The notes below the pieces were generated by a model, which saw only the letters and a list, made by a program, of their open reading frames with translations, did not search any database and was not told the origin of the DNA. This document shows positions 40,427 through 50,829 of a stretch of 64,000 bases of DNA, piece by piece. The number at the start of each line of letters is the position of its first letter. Within the stretch, counting starts at the first letter, position 1. Source of the stretch: Takakia lepidozioides. Taxonomy: Eukaryota; Streptophyta; Takakiopsida; Takakiales; Takakiaceae. The stretch covers positions 27,447,053 to 27,511,052 of the forward strand of contig CM060732.1 of NCBI GenBank assembly GCA_030704615.1, read 5' to 3'. The position numbers and the translations under genes are program-made.

Positions 40427-43400
40427 GTGTGGGTCCAGATTCATCCAAGAGGACCGGATTTCAACCACAATATTACCTATGATACCCTGTGGATCGAGAG
40501 CTACAAGAAACCTGCATGGGTAGATGCTCAACTGGAAGCAGCAGCAGCAGCGGCACAGTTGATAATATCAGGCACCTCGACCATGACCACAGCTTCCAAA
40601 AGAGGACCAAGAGAGGGAGTCCACAATGCCTCTTCTGGCACTTCTGGGCATGTGAGGATGCTCTGTGAAGCAGGGCAACTGACAGAGGCTCTACAGGCTT
40701 TAAATCAAGGAGGCATTTCAGCAGATTCAGATACTTATGTCTGTCTCTTGCAGAAGTGCATCAAGGTGAAATGCCTGGAATCTGGAAAGCTGGTGCACGC
40801 TCACATTATCCAAAGTGGATTCAAGCCAAACGTTTTTCTACACAACACCCTTGTCAACATGTATGTTAAGTGCGGGAGCATTGTCGATGCTCACCAAGTG
40901 TTCAACAGAATGCCTCGACGACGATTAATCACGTGGAATATAATGATGGCAGGATTTACCAAGCATGGGTATGGTATAAATGCTTTGGAGACATATGAGC
41001 AAATGATGCGGGAAGGTGTGAGACCCAACTGCATCACGTTTGTTTGTGTTTGCAATGCATGTTCAAGCCTGGCTGCCCTGGAAAAGGGGAAAGAGGTCCA
41101 TGGTGACATCATTAAAGCTGGAATTGTACCAGATGTCATTCTGAACACTGCCCTGGTGGACATGTATGCCAAATGCCGGAGCATTAAAGATGCAAAGGGA
41201 GTGTTCGATCATATGGCTGAACGAAATGTGGTGTCGTGGAACGCGATGATTGCAGGATACGCACAGCAACGGTGTGGAATGGAGGCTTTGGAGACCTATG
41301 AGCATATGATGCGGGAAGGGGTGAAGCCCAACCACATCACATTTGTTTGCGTTTGCAACGCGTGTGCATGCCTGGCAGCCCAGGAAAAGGGCAAAGAGGT
41401 CCATGGTGACATTGTCAAAGCTGGAATTGTACCAGATGTCATTCTGAACACAGCCCTGGTGGACATGTACGCCAAATGCGGGAGCATTGAAATTGCGAAG
41501 GGAGTGTTCGACAATATGGCTGAACGAAATGTGGTGTCGTGGAACGCGATGCTCGCAGGATATGCACAGCAGGGGCATGGGAGGGAGGCTTTGGAGACTT
41601 ATGACCAAATGATGCGGGAAGGGGTTAAGCCCAACCACATCACGTTTGTTTGCGTGTGCAATGCGTGTGCGAGCCTGGCAGCCCTGGAAAAGGGCAAAGA
41701 GGTTCATGGTGACATCATCAAAGCTGGAATTGTACCAGATGTCATTCTGAACACTGCCCTGGTGGACATGTATGCCAAATGCCGGAGCATTGAAGATGCC
41801 AAGGGAGCGTTTGAGAAGATGGCTGAACGAGACGTGGTGTCATGGAGCGCAATGATCGCGGGATATGCACAGCAGGGGCATGGGATGGAGGCTTTGGAGA
41901 CCTATGAGCAAATGATGCGGGAAGGGGTGAAGCCCGACCTCGTCACGTTTGTTTGTGTTTGCAATGCATGTACAAACCTGGCAGCCCTGGAAAAGGGCAA
42001 AGAGGTCCATGCTGACATTGTTAAAGCTGGACTTATAACAGATGTCATTCTGAACAATACCCTGGTGGACATGTATGCCAAATGTGGGTGCATCAAGGAT
42101 GCAAAGGTAGTGTTCGACACTATCACTGAACGAGATGTGATGTCGTGGAACGCGATGATCACAGGATATGCACAGCAGGGACACGGGATGGAGGCTTTGG
42201 AGACCTATCACCAAATGATGCAGGCAGGAGTGAAGCCCAACCACATCACGTATGTTTGCGTTTGCAATGTCTGTGCAAGCCTGGCAGCCCTGGAGAAGGG
42301 CAAAGAAGTCCATAGTGCCATCCTCAAAGCTGGAATGGGACCAGATGTCATTCTGACCACCGCCCTGGTGGACATGTATGCCAAATGTGGGAGCATTGAA
42401 GATGCAAAGGGAGTGTTTGACAATATGGGTGAACGAGATGTGGTGTCGTGGAACGTAATGATCGCAGGATATTCAAAGCAGGGGCGCGGTATGGAGGCTT
42501 TGGAGACGTATGAGCAAATGATGAGGGAAGGAGTGAAGCCCAACCACATCACATTTATTTGCGTTTGCAATGCATGTGCCAGTCTGACAGCCCTGGAAAA
42601 GTGCAAAGAGGTTCATGGTGACATTGTCAAAGCTGGAATCATACCCGATGTCATTCTGAACAATACCCTGGTGGATATGTATGCCAAGTGTGGGTGCATC
42701 GAGGATGCAAACAGAGTGTTTGATCAAATGGCGGAGCGAGATGTGGTATCGTGGAACACAATGATCGCAGGATATGCAAAGGAGGGGCGAGGGATGGAGG
42801 CTTTGGTGACCTATGAGCAAATGATGCAGGAAGGTGTGAAGCCCACCCACATCACGTTTGTTTGCGTTTGCAATGCGTGTGCAAGCCTGGCAGCCCTGGA
42901 AAAGTGCAAAGAGGTCCATGGTGACATTTTTAAAGCTGGAATTGTACCAGATGTCATTCTGAACACAGCCCTGGTGGACATGTATGCCAAATCCGGGAGC
43001 ATTGAAGATGCAAAGGGAGTGTTCAACAATATGGCAGACCGAGATGTGGTGTCCTGGAACGCGATGATTGCAGGATTTGCCCAGCATGGTTGTCATAGGG
43101 AAGCCTTGCAACTATTTGAAGGATTGCAAATGGAACATTTGAAGCCAGACAGTATCACCTTTATATGTGTTCTCACTGCATGCAGCCACGTTGGCCTACT
43201 GGATGAAGGAAGACGCTACTTTCATTCCCTGAGTCAAGATCATGGTGTTACTCCAACAATAAAGCACTTTGGCTGCATGGTGGATCTTCTTGGACGCGCG
43301 GGGCGATTGGATGAGGCAGAGGACCTCATTAATAAAATGCCAACCAAACCAGATGCTGTGGTGTGGAAAGCCTTGCTTGGTGCCTGCAGAATTCATGGCA

Positions 43401-43636
43401 ATGTGGAGATGGCTGAACGTGTGGCAACATCTATTCTCAGGTGGGATGGACAGGATGCCGCGACTTATGTGTTGCTATCAAACATCTACGCCACTGCTGG
43501 CAGGTGTGCTGATAGTGCAAAGGTGAGAAAAGTGATGAAGGTCAGAGGGGCTAGAAAGGAGGCAGGTCACTGCTGCATTGAGGTTGGCAAAGGGTGCACA
43601 CCTTTGGTGCAGATGACAAATTGCATCGTAAATTAA
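40427..43636 (+). CDS. PLS-type PPR protein with seven near-identical PPR triplets
   Basis: A 1069-codon frame. Residues about 1-35 complete a PDF motif (PRGPDFNHN, LWIESYKKPAWV). A low-complexity alanine run follows, then PPR repeats: one introductory set (residues 85-180), seven tandem 101-residue P-L-S triplets (about 180-890; each has ALETYEQMM, GVKPNHITFVCVCNAC, LEKGKEVHGDI, NTALVDMYAKC and VVSWNAMIAGY), and a normal C-terminal set with E1/E2 motifs (ACSHVGLLDEGRRYFHSLSQ, MVDLLGRAGRLDEAEDLI, YVLLSNIYATAGR). PPR proteins of this class bind organellar RNA one base per repeat and guide C-to-U editing through a DYW domain. Here the frame ends at 43636, just after the E2 region, and the DYW domain follows in other frames. 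The ATG at 40427 lies inside the proposed intron; the spliced start is upstream. The homogeneous triplets indicate recent expansion or gene conversion. Confidence 0.88.
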   Translation: MWVQIHPRGPDFNHNITYDTLWIESYKKPAWVDAQLEAAAAAAQLIISGTSTMTTASKRGPREGVHNASSGTSGHVRMLCEAGQLTEALQALNQGGISADSDTYVCLLQKCIKVKCLESGKLVHAHIIQSGFKPNVFLHNTLVNMYVKCGSIVDAHQVFNRMPRRRLITWNIMMAGFTKHGYGINALETYEQMMREGVRPNCITFVCVCNACSSLAALEKGKEVHGDIIKAGIVPDVILNTALVDMYAKCRSIKDAKGVFDHMAERNVVSWNAMIAGYAQQRCGMEALETYEHMMREGVKPNHITFVCVCNACACLAAQEKGKEVHGDIVKAGIVPDVILNTALVDMYAKCGSIEIAKGVFDNMAERNVVSWNAMLAGYAQQGHGREALETYDQMMREGVKPNHITFVCVCNACASLAALEKGKEVHGDIIKAGIVPDVILNTALVDMYAKCRSIEDAKGAFEKMAERDVVSWSAMIAGYAQQGHGMEALETYEQMMREGVKPDLVTFVCVCNACTNLAALEKGKEVHADIVKAGLITDVILNNTLVDMYAKCGCIKDAKVVFDTITERDVMSWNAMITGYAQQGHGMEALETYHQMMQAGVKPNHITYVCVCNVCASLAALEKGKEVHSAILKAGMGPDVILTTALVDMYAKCGSIEDAKGVFDNMGERDVVSWNVMIAGYSKQGRGMEALETYEQMMREGVKPNHITFICVCNACASLTALEKCKEVHGDIVKAGIIPDVILNNTLVDMYAKCGCIEDANRVFDQMAERDVVSWNTMIAGYAKEGRGMEALVTYEQMMQEGVKPTHITFVCVCNACASLAALEKCKEVHGDIFKAGIVPDVILNTALVDMYAKSGSIEDAKGVFNNMADRDVVSWNAMIAGFAQHGCHREALQLFEGLQMEHLKPDSITFICVLTACSHVGLLDEGRRYFHSLSQDHGVTPTIKHFGCMVDLLGRAGRLDEAEDLINKMPTKPDAVVWKALLGACRIHGNVEMAERVATSILRWDGQDAATYVLLSNIYATAGRCADSAKVRKVMKVRGARKEAGHCCIEVGKGCTPLVQMTNCIVN

Positions 43637-43975
43637 GGAAATCCATGCCGAGCTGAGAAGATTGTCTGGGCAGATGAAGGAGGCAGGGTATGTGCCTGAC
43701 GCCCTTTGTATTGCATGATGTGGGGGAGGATCAAAAGGAATATTCTCTGTGCCACCACAGTGAGAAGCTGGCCATTGGTTTTGGGCTGAGCAGCACTGCC
43801 CCTACGACACCTGCCCATCTCATCAAGAATCTTCCGGTGTGTGGTGACTGCCACACATCCACGAAGTTCATTTCAAAGATTGTTGGTTGAGCAACTGCTG
43901 TACAGGACACTAACTGCTTTCACCACTTTGAAGATGGGGTTTGTTCTTGTGGGAGTGCTGGTGAAATGATGTTGG
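43592..43975 (+). pseudogene. Frameshifted DYW deaminase domain of the PPR gene
   Basis: After the PPR stop, the domain continues across frames: VHTFGADDKLHRK, then [20 protein letters not shown], then [20 protein letters not shown] with the zinc-binding [23 protein letters not shown] with the CxxCH signature, and NCFHHFEDGVCSCG. A TGA at 43888-43890 interrupts the third piece and the end, where DYW is expected, is out of frame. At least two frame changes and one stop make the deaminase non-functional as read, unless rescued by unseen splicing or RNA-level effects. Zinc and catalytic signature residues themselves are retained. Confidence 0.82.
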
Positions 43976-44539
43976 AAGGTGCAAGTGTCTTGCTTTTCAT
44001 TGATTTGTGTAGCTACTCAGTTGATCCACCATTTCCTGAGAGTAGGGACCGTGATGTGATATTGAGGGCGTTTCCTGTGGCATATCCACACGAAATGGTA
44101 GTGGGTCTCCCAGCATATCAGCCCGTAATTGCACTCGACTGGAGGAGGAGATGCTTGATCGTCATTGTAGAGATCAAGCGCAGCGCCACCACCACTTAAC
44201 CAGATCTGCCACGCCACCAAACAATCTACAGGGAGCCGCCCTGCAGCTGAGCTTTTGCTGCACAGGAGTGCAAAAAAAAAAGCACTGTTGACTATACAAT
44301 GAAGCCTGTTCACCAGAAAAAGCTCTATAGCTCTAATGGGATCGTCCTTCTGAACAGATACACTTCATCCTTTACTTCCCTCAGACAACGGCACTCACAC
44401 AAATCGCAGAGGCCACTATCAGACCACCTTCACATGACACAGCCGAAGCAATTTTAAGTCTGACATGCAATGAATCAGGGTCACCAAGACCTTCCCTTAC
44501 TGAGCTAACATAGACAGCTCTTATACAAAGAGCAAGTCC
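43976..44539. other. 3' flank of the PPR gene, no gene seen
   Basis: Short open frames only. An A9 run at 44272-44280 and generic AT-rich sequence may include the old polyadenylation region. Confidence 0.35.
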
Positions 44540-45110
44540 AGGGTATAGACCAGTGTCAGATCGGTATCGTACCAGCCAGGGTCTGGTATTGTCAGTGAAG
44601 AGGCCTCCTTCATACCTGGCAGGTAATGGTCAAAGTGTATATTAAACTTTTAATGTACCAGTCTGGTATGTACATTATTTTTGTTTGGCATGGTATGGTA
44701 TGGTATCAGTATTGCAAATTTCAAATCTTATAAGTACTGGGGGTATATCAATACTGGTATCAATGTGACAGCTCCATGGTAGAAATTCTCCATGGCAAGT
44801 ATAATTTGGACAGTTTATTTATTTTTCAATAAATATACAATGCTGAATGCCGCACTTCAGCTGCCGAAGTTCACCACTTCAACCACTGACTGCTGAAGTC
44901 CCCACATTGATACCTAGGATGCAAGTGACGGCGGAAGACAGAGTACTGGTATCGACAAAGCTGCGTTCCTTGCGATACCAAGCTGGTCTGGTGGGAGCCC
45001 AGGTATTAGCGTTTTACTATATTGCCCCCAATATGTACTGCCAGTTGCTTAGAGCATCCCCACCGGTGGCTCGGTATGTGGGTACATCAATTGCCTTTTA
45101 TTGAGGCATA
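44540..45110. repeat. GGTAT/ATACC-rich degenerate repeat
   Basis: Many copies of GGTAT, GTACCAG and CTGGTAT on both strands, including TGGTATGGTATGGTATC at about 44693-44709, spread over about 0.5 kb and recurring weakly to 45530. The pattern resembles a fast-evolving MITE or minisatellite with inverted subrepeats. No coding. Confidence 0.5.
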
Positions 45111-45598
45111 TGCAGAGCCCGCAAGAAGAGGGGGGGTGCAGGCGGAATGCTCCCCACCGGTTCACGACAAACCTCCCGCTCAACCTCTCGCTCGCCAATG
45201 TCTCGCGTGTCGGATGCTCGCTTGACTCCACCTGTGCCTGCATTTATGGTGAGTGGGAGATAGCGGGCCCGGAAGGACGCGGCAAGGTTCCGGGTCCCCA
45301 GACAATTTGGAGTGCAAACCCTAAACTTTACCGTGCGTTGTAGCGTGCACCTTGGTGGGGCAGGGTTTGTGGTTTTTTTCTCTGACACGGAATTTTGCCG
45401 CTTCCGTGGCTGATAGCGACCCTGGTGGGAATGCTCTCGCCTGGTCTAGTACCCTAGTGTGATACCCTTACACGTGCTGATACCCCGCCTCGCCTCATAT
45501 ATCGGTCCAACATCGGTATAGACAAGGGGGTTGGTATCGCGTGACCATGCTCACGCACGCGTAAGCACAACCCACGGTCATGGGAGTTTCATGTTTTT

Positions 45599-45860
45599 CT
45601 AAGCTCGGTCATAGGTACAACCTTGAGCTACACCTTGGTCAATGTCAAAGAAATTAGACTTCTCGCTATTGACCACAACACAAGCTTTGGTGTTCGCATG
45701 CAGGTTGTGAACCATCCTCCATATCTTTCCCCTGACCCCAGAAGCTGTAGAACAACTGACGTGGCTGCTCAGGGCGAGTTTGGAGTACCAGCCTTGACGT
45801 CTCAACATGATGAGTTCAAGGTCAGATGGTACAGTCAGCTGAATCGCATGCCTCATACCA
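45599..45860 (-). pseudogene. LINE reverse transcriptase fragment
   Basis: The minus-strand frame contains GKIWRMVHNLHANTKACVVV and FFDIDQGVAQGC, the palm region of a plant LINE RT just before the usual SPxLF block. It is only about 85 codons long and is on the strand opposite to the LINE endonuclease at 46.6 kb, so it is a separate or inverted fragment. Confidence 0.7.
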
Positions 45861-46530
45861 GCGACCCTATGATAAATACCTGAATATTATGAAGGAAGAA
45901 CTCACCCTGCTAGATGAAGCTGACGTGGAGGCTTAAGTGTCTAAGGCCATGTCAAAAGCATGAAGAATGTCCGAACAAAACAATGTTAGGCATAAACTTC
46001 CCTGAACTCGTTTCCAGTTTGTGACATGGGTGAGGACTTTGAGGATGATCTTAAGGGCAGACCTACCCTTGGCACTAGACTGAAAATTTTACCTCAGGAT
46101 GGGGAGTCTACCTTTGAACAATAAACAGATGCAGAGAGGAAAGGGAGATTGTCAATGCTCACTGGTGTGGGTGGCCTGAAGACAATGTCCATTTTCTGAT
46201 ACAAGTCTGGGGTATTCTCATCAAAGAGCGACCCTCTTCAGGACCATCAAGAACATAGTCCCTGCACCTCTGTTCACCAACTTTCAATATCTCAAGGCTG
46301 AGTCTAAAGCGGTGGCCTTGTTGGGGTCTCATTGCTTGGCAGCCCACATACAACATATTGATGCTTGTGTGAAGGGCTTTCTAAAAGGAATCTGGAAAGC
46401 CTGAACTAATGTTTATAACACGGTAAATCCTACTACTAGAGTGAGCCCCTCATGTCTGTTCCTTCTTGTTCTGCTGGGCACGGGCAAGGTCTGTGGCCAC
46501 AAGGCTATGATAAGCAACTTCTCAGGAGTG

Positions 46531-46534
<4 letters not shown>

Positions 46535-46588
<54 letters not shown>
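46535..46588. repeat. (CT)27 microsatellite
   Basis: 54 bp of uninterrupted CT dinucleotides directly before the coding part of the LINE endonuclease fragment. Its purity suggests recent slippage. Confidence 0.95.
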
Positions 46589-46591
<3 letters not shown>

Positions 46592-46604
46592 AGTCTCGAG
46601 AACG

Positions 46605-47848
46605 AAGGACCTCTTTGTGGGTTGTGTTTACATGCCCACAGAGGGGACGCTCACAAGCTGATGCAGACAAAGCCTTCGAAGATGTAAAGCTGGACTGTGC
46701 TTCGTTCCTTGCCAAAGGTCAGGTGGTGCTATTGGGTGACTTCAATGCCCGGGTGGGCAAAGGGCTCCATCAGGACGATATCATTGGACCTTTTGGTGAG
46801 GACGAACTGAATTCTAATGGCAGACGGTTAATTAACTGTCTAGAAGATCTTCAGCTTTTGACCTTGAATAACAGGACAAGAGGTGACCAAGTGCAGTGGA
46901 CTCGTGAGAAATCCCAAACTGGGGAACGTTCCATTGTGGATTATATCATAATGGACAAAAATTTGTTCCCCCAGTGTGCCAATGTGTTGATCGACAGAAC
47001 TGATATTGGTACCTCTGACCATTTCTTGGTTTGGAATGAGATCAAAAGGTGTTTTCCCAACACCAGAGATATGTGAAACATTCGATTCGGAAGTGGCGCA
47101 TAGAAAAACTCCATAATGAGGAGGTCAAGGCTGAGTATGTCCAGCCTTGACCTGAGGGTCTCCCTCATTTTGTCCAATCGCTCCAAGAACTTCAGTCTCG
47201 CTCTGATAACGCAAGAAATGAAGTCAAAAGAGCAGGGGACTCTTCGGAGAGTTTCGTTTCCTCCGTGGTTGACAAGATCATTGGGATGAAACTAATTGTC
47301 TATGGTAGAGCTGTTAATTGGTGGACCAATGAGATTAAACTCAAGATAGCTGAGAGACGAGCCCTCTATAAAGAGTGCTGCAATTTGGAAACCAACAGAG
47401 AATTGTGGGCGAGGTACTACCAGCTCCGTAAAGATATCAAACAGCTTGTTAGGTCTCAGAAGAAATTATACTGGGACAAGTTATACAGTGAAATAAACTC
47501 AAACCACCATGGTGGTAATGACAAGAAATTCTGGTTGGCCCTTCAACATTTGTACAAGCCGAAAAACGGTCAGCAAGTACAAGCGCTGAAGACTACTAAA
47601 GGTGCAGTGGTGACTTCATCGGTTGACATTGTCAAAACCTTTGAAACTCACTACAGTATCCTTGGCATAACTTCTAGGTCTAACAGTGAGGGGTCTTCTA
47701 CTGAATGGAGGGACACAATTGGAAAAACTGTTCCTATGATGCAAAACAGCCCTGATGAACTGGAGTATATTTCAATGGCTTATAACGCTCCCATTAGTCC
47801 TTCTGAGATTGTGGAAGCAATTGAACATTTAAATGGATATAAAGCTGT
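46605..47848 (+). pseudogene. LINE endonuclease and linker, 3'-truncated at an RT junction
   Basis: The frame to 47076 carries the apurinic-type endonuclease (VLLGDFNARVGKGLHQDD, SIVDYIIMDKNLFPQCANVL, TSDHFLVWNEIKR). After a stop at 47074 and a gap, the frame 47265-47848 encodes the linker (AVNWWTNEIKLKIAERRALY, LVRSQKKLYWDKLY, FWLALQHLYKPKNG) and the very start of RT (ISPSEIVEAIEHLNGYKA). The rest of RT is replaced by CACTA transposase sequence at about 47850. Linker fragments of the same LINE occur at 20995-21213 and 28488-28735. Confidence 0.85.
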
Positions 47849-50681
47849 GTGTTGTTCAGAAGGGAGCTTCAGAATTTGGAGGTTTGTCCAAAATGTCAGG
47901 CACGTCGTTATGTGGTGGGTACGAAGACACCAGTACCTCGTAAGGTCCTTCGACATTTCCCTATCATTCCAAGGCTGCTTCGAATGTATAAAGCCAAATC
48001 CATCTCAGAGTTAATGTCATGGCACTTTAAGAATCGAAGTCTGGATGGCTTGGTTAGGCACCCAGCAGACAGCAAGGCTTGGGCCCACATTGACCAAAAA
48101 TGGCCTGAGTTTGCAGCGGACCCCAGAAATCTGCGATTGGGTCTCGCATGGGATGGTGTCATTCCTTACAGTGATAAATCAAACAAATGGTCAACTTGGC
48201 CTGTCATGTTGGTAAACTATAATCTTCCACCCTAGCTGTGTACTAAGCCATTTTTCACGATGTTGGCTTTATTGATTCCTGGACCACAATCTGTGGGAAA
48301 TGACAATGCAGATGTTTATCTGCAGCCCCTTGTGGATGAGCTAAAATTGTTGTGGGAAGTTGGTGTGGAGGCATTGGATGGAAGTAGCCTAGTGGGGCAA
48401 CAGTCATTTCGCATGAGGGCCATCTTGATGTGGTCAATCCACGACTTTCCAGCTTATGGGTTGTTAGCAGGATGCGCACACGGGGGATACAAGGCTTGCC
48501 CAGCTTGCGGCCCTAATGTTGATTCCAGGTACTCGAAGGCATGCAAAAAAGTTTTGTATCTTGGTCATAGGAGATACTTGCCTGCTGTTCATCCTATAGG
48601 AATAACTCGTCCCACTTTAACGGACATGTGGAACATAGAGCAGCTCCTATGGTGGTCACTGCAAGTGAGCAATTTGACCGGGCTAAAACCAGAGAGTTGT
48701 ATCTCGCAATGGGAGGGGCTGAGGGGGGAAAACAGGACCCTTCAAAGGAACATGGCATGAAACGGGTCACTATTTTGTTCCAATTGCCATACTGGAAAGA
48801 CTTACTCATCCGATACACACTGGATGTGATGCATTGTGAAAAAAATTTGTGTGAGAATGTGCTGAGAACCATTCTTGGGGAGAAGGACACAACCACATCT
48901 AGGAAGGATATGGAACTCAATGTCATTCGTGAACACTTGTGGTTGAGACCCCATCCCTCTCACCCGAACAAGTTGGTGAAGCCTTTGGCCCCATATGTTC
49001 TTACTGAAGATGAGAAGGTGTGGTTTTTGGAAACATTGGCTGCAGTAAAGGCCCCCACAGGTTATGCTGCCACATTCCAGAAACATGTGGCTGACAATAA
49101 ATTGTCTACAATGAAAACCCATGACTACCATGTAATGATGCAGCAGATTTTACCTCTTTGCATTCGAGGGGTATTGGGAAAGGGTCCACGGATGGCAATT
49201 ATGAGGCTTTCTCGAGTCTTCCGAAAAGTGTGTGCAAAGATCATTAATCCAACTGAGCTACCGGCCTTAAAAGAAGATGTTGCAATCACTATGTGTCTGC
49301 TGGAGAAAGAATTCCCTCCGTCATTTTTTGATATCATGACTCACTTGCTTGTACACCTTGTGGACGAATTGGAGGTGTGTGGTCCCGTGTCTGTATCCTA
49401 TGGAACGGTATATGAAGACATTAAAAGGCTATGTAAGGAATATGAGCCGACCTGAAGGGAGCATGGCGGAAGGGTATGCTTTGGATGAGGCCCTAGGGTT
49501 TCTAACTGAGTATATGGCTGAATTTCATGCTACAAGCCGAAGGGTGTGGGACTCCAATGAAGAAGACTCAGTTAGTGGGGAGGTGGTTCAAGGATTGGGA
49601 AGTGTACGAGTCCTCACCATTCAAGAACGAGACAGTGCACACGAGTATATTTTGCACAACACAGATTGCATGAAACCATTCCTTGAGTAAGTATGTTGCT
49701 TATCATATCCTGTGTGTTTCATTTCTGCCAATGGTATAAGCTGTAATCCTCAATTCTCATTTGGATAGGGCCTATGAAGAGGAGATGGCACTCATAGAAG
49801 CATCCCGCACTGAGTTCAGAACAACATTCCTTTGTGGACAAGACCAAGACCACCACAATGGAGAAATTCCATACCCAACAGATATGCGCTTACTGGCTCC
49901 ATTCCATGACTGGATTGAAGGTGCTGTCCAACGCAAGGTGAGTTCAGGTGAGTCCTATGATTTGGACATATGCCATTTATGTATACCACCAGCAGTACAG
50001 TCCTTGGGCTTCAAGTCCATGTATGCTTACGGCAATCACTTTCGAGCAATACGTGATGGGACTGGCGCCACAGACAGGGTGACATTTGATTCTGGAGTTG
50101 CTCAAGTATTCCATCATGAAAGCGAAAATAGAGCAGGTATGTCCAAACGAGTGTTATCCCAATTGGAATATGTGGGTGTTGTAACAGAAATAATTCAACT
50201 GGATTACGGAATTCTTCACCCAATTTTGTTCTTGTGTAGATGGGTGAGGTCACACATGGTGGGCCGGAATGCCACCATGAAACGAGATGATTATGGCTTT
50301 CTCTTGGTTGACTTCAGTCGCATGTTACCTCGGATGGAGCAGCCCTGGACATTCCCTAGTCAGGTGGAGCAAGTTTTTTTCTCGGATGAAAAAAGTTCAC
50401 GAGGGAACTGGAAGGTGGTCCTTCACAAGGACCCTCGATCCCGACGAGTGGTTCACGATATTACAGAAGTGGCACTGGGTGAGGGAGACACTTATGTAGG
50501 CATGGTGCCTCATGAAATTCCTTATAACATCATGACTGAGCTTGCTGTTTGTGTTCCTTTGAGTGAGGCAGATGAATTGGCCATTGCCAACTTGAATGCA
50601 CTTGCAAGGCAGAGGCAAAATGGTAGAAGGCGGAGGCAAGCTCCACATGGGAGGTACCAGGCCAGTTGTGCTATGGTCTAG
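47849..50681 (+). pseudogene. CACTA (En/Spm) Tnp2 transposase
   Basis: Blocks in order: LEVCPKCQARRYV with VPRKVLRHFPIIPRLLRMY and VRHPADSKAWAHIDQKWPEF (to 48234, ended by a TAG where the family has a tryptophan), PGPQSVGNDNADVYLQPLVD and GHRRYLPAVHP (to 48640), LDVMHCEKNLCENVLRTILG (48628-49455), YPMERYMKTLKGYVRNMSRP (49349-49686), and the C-terminal DUF4216-like part VGVVTEIIQLDYGILHPILF and WTFPSQVEQVFF (49769-50681). The transposase cuts and pastes CACTA elements. A nonsense codon and frameshifts near 48640 and 49380 disable it. An 82-bp intron (49687-49768, GTAAGT...GATAG) joins the last two parts in frame. CACTA termini were not located. Confidence 0.88.
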
Positions 50682-50829
50682 AGTTGGTTTCTGCTATTGC
50701 ATGTATTTTTCCAGGGTTTAGACTTGATACAGCATGGTACCTTGCATGGGTGGGAGTGACTGAGCTGTTGGGGTGGGCAAAATTCTGACAAACACACTTT
50801 CATTTGTGACAGTGAACCCTAAACAGTCA

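Noticed and set aside
40891-43111. Long minus-strand open frames opposite the PPR repeats
   Set aside because: They repeat with the same 303-bp period and only mirror the codon bias of the PPR strand; the sense strand has the family motifs.
46413-46715. Minus-strand ORF with an Arg-Glu repeat
   Set aside because: The RERERE tract is just the translation of the (CT)27 microsatellite.
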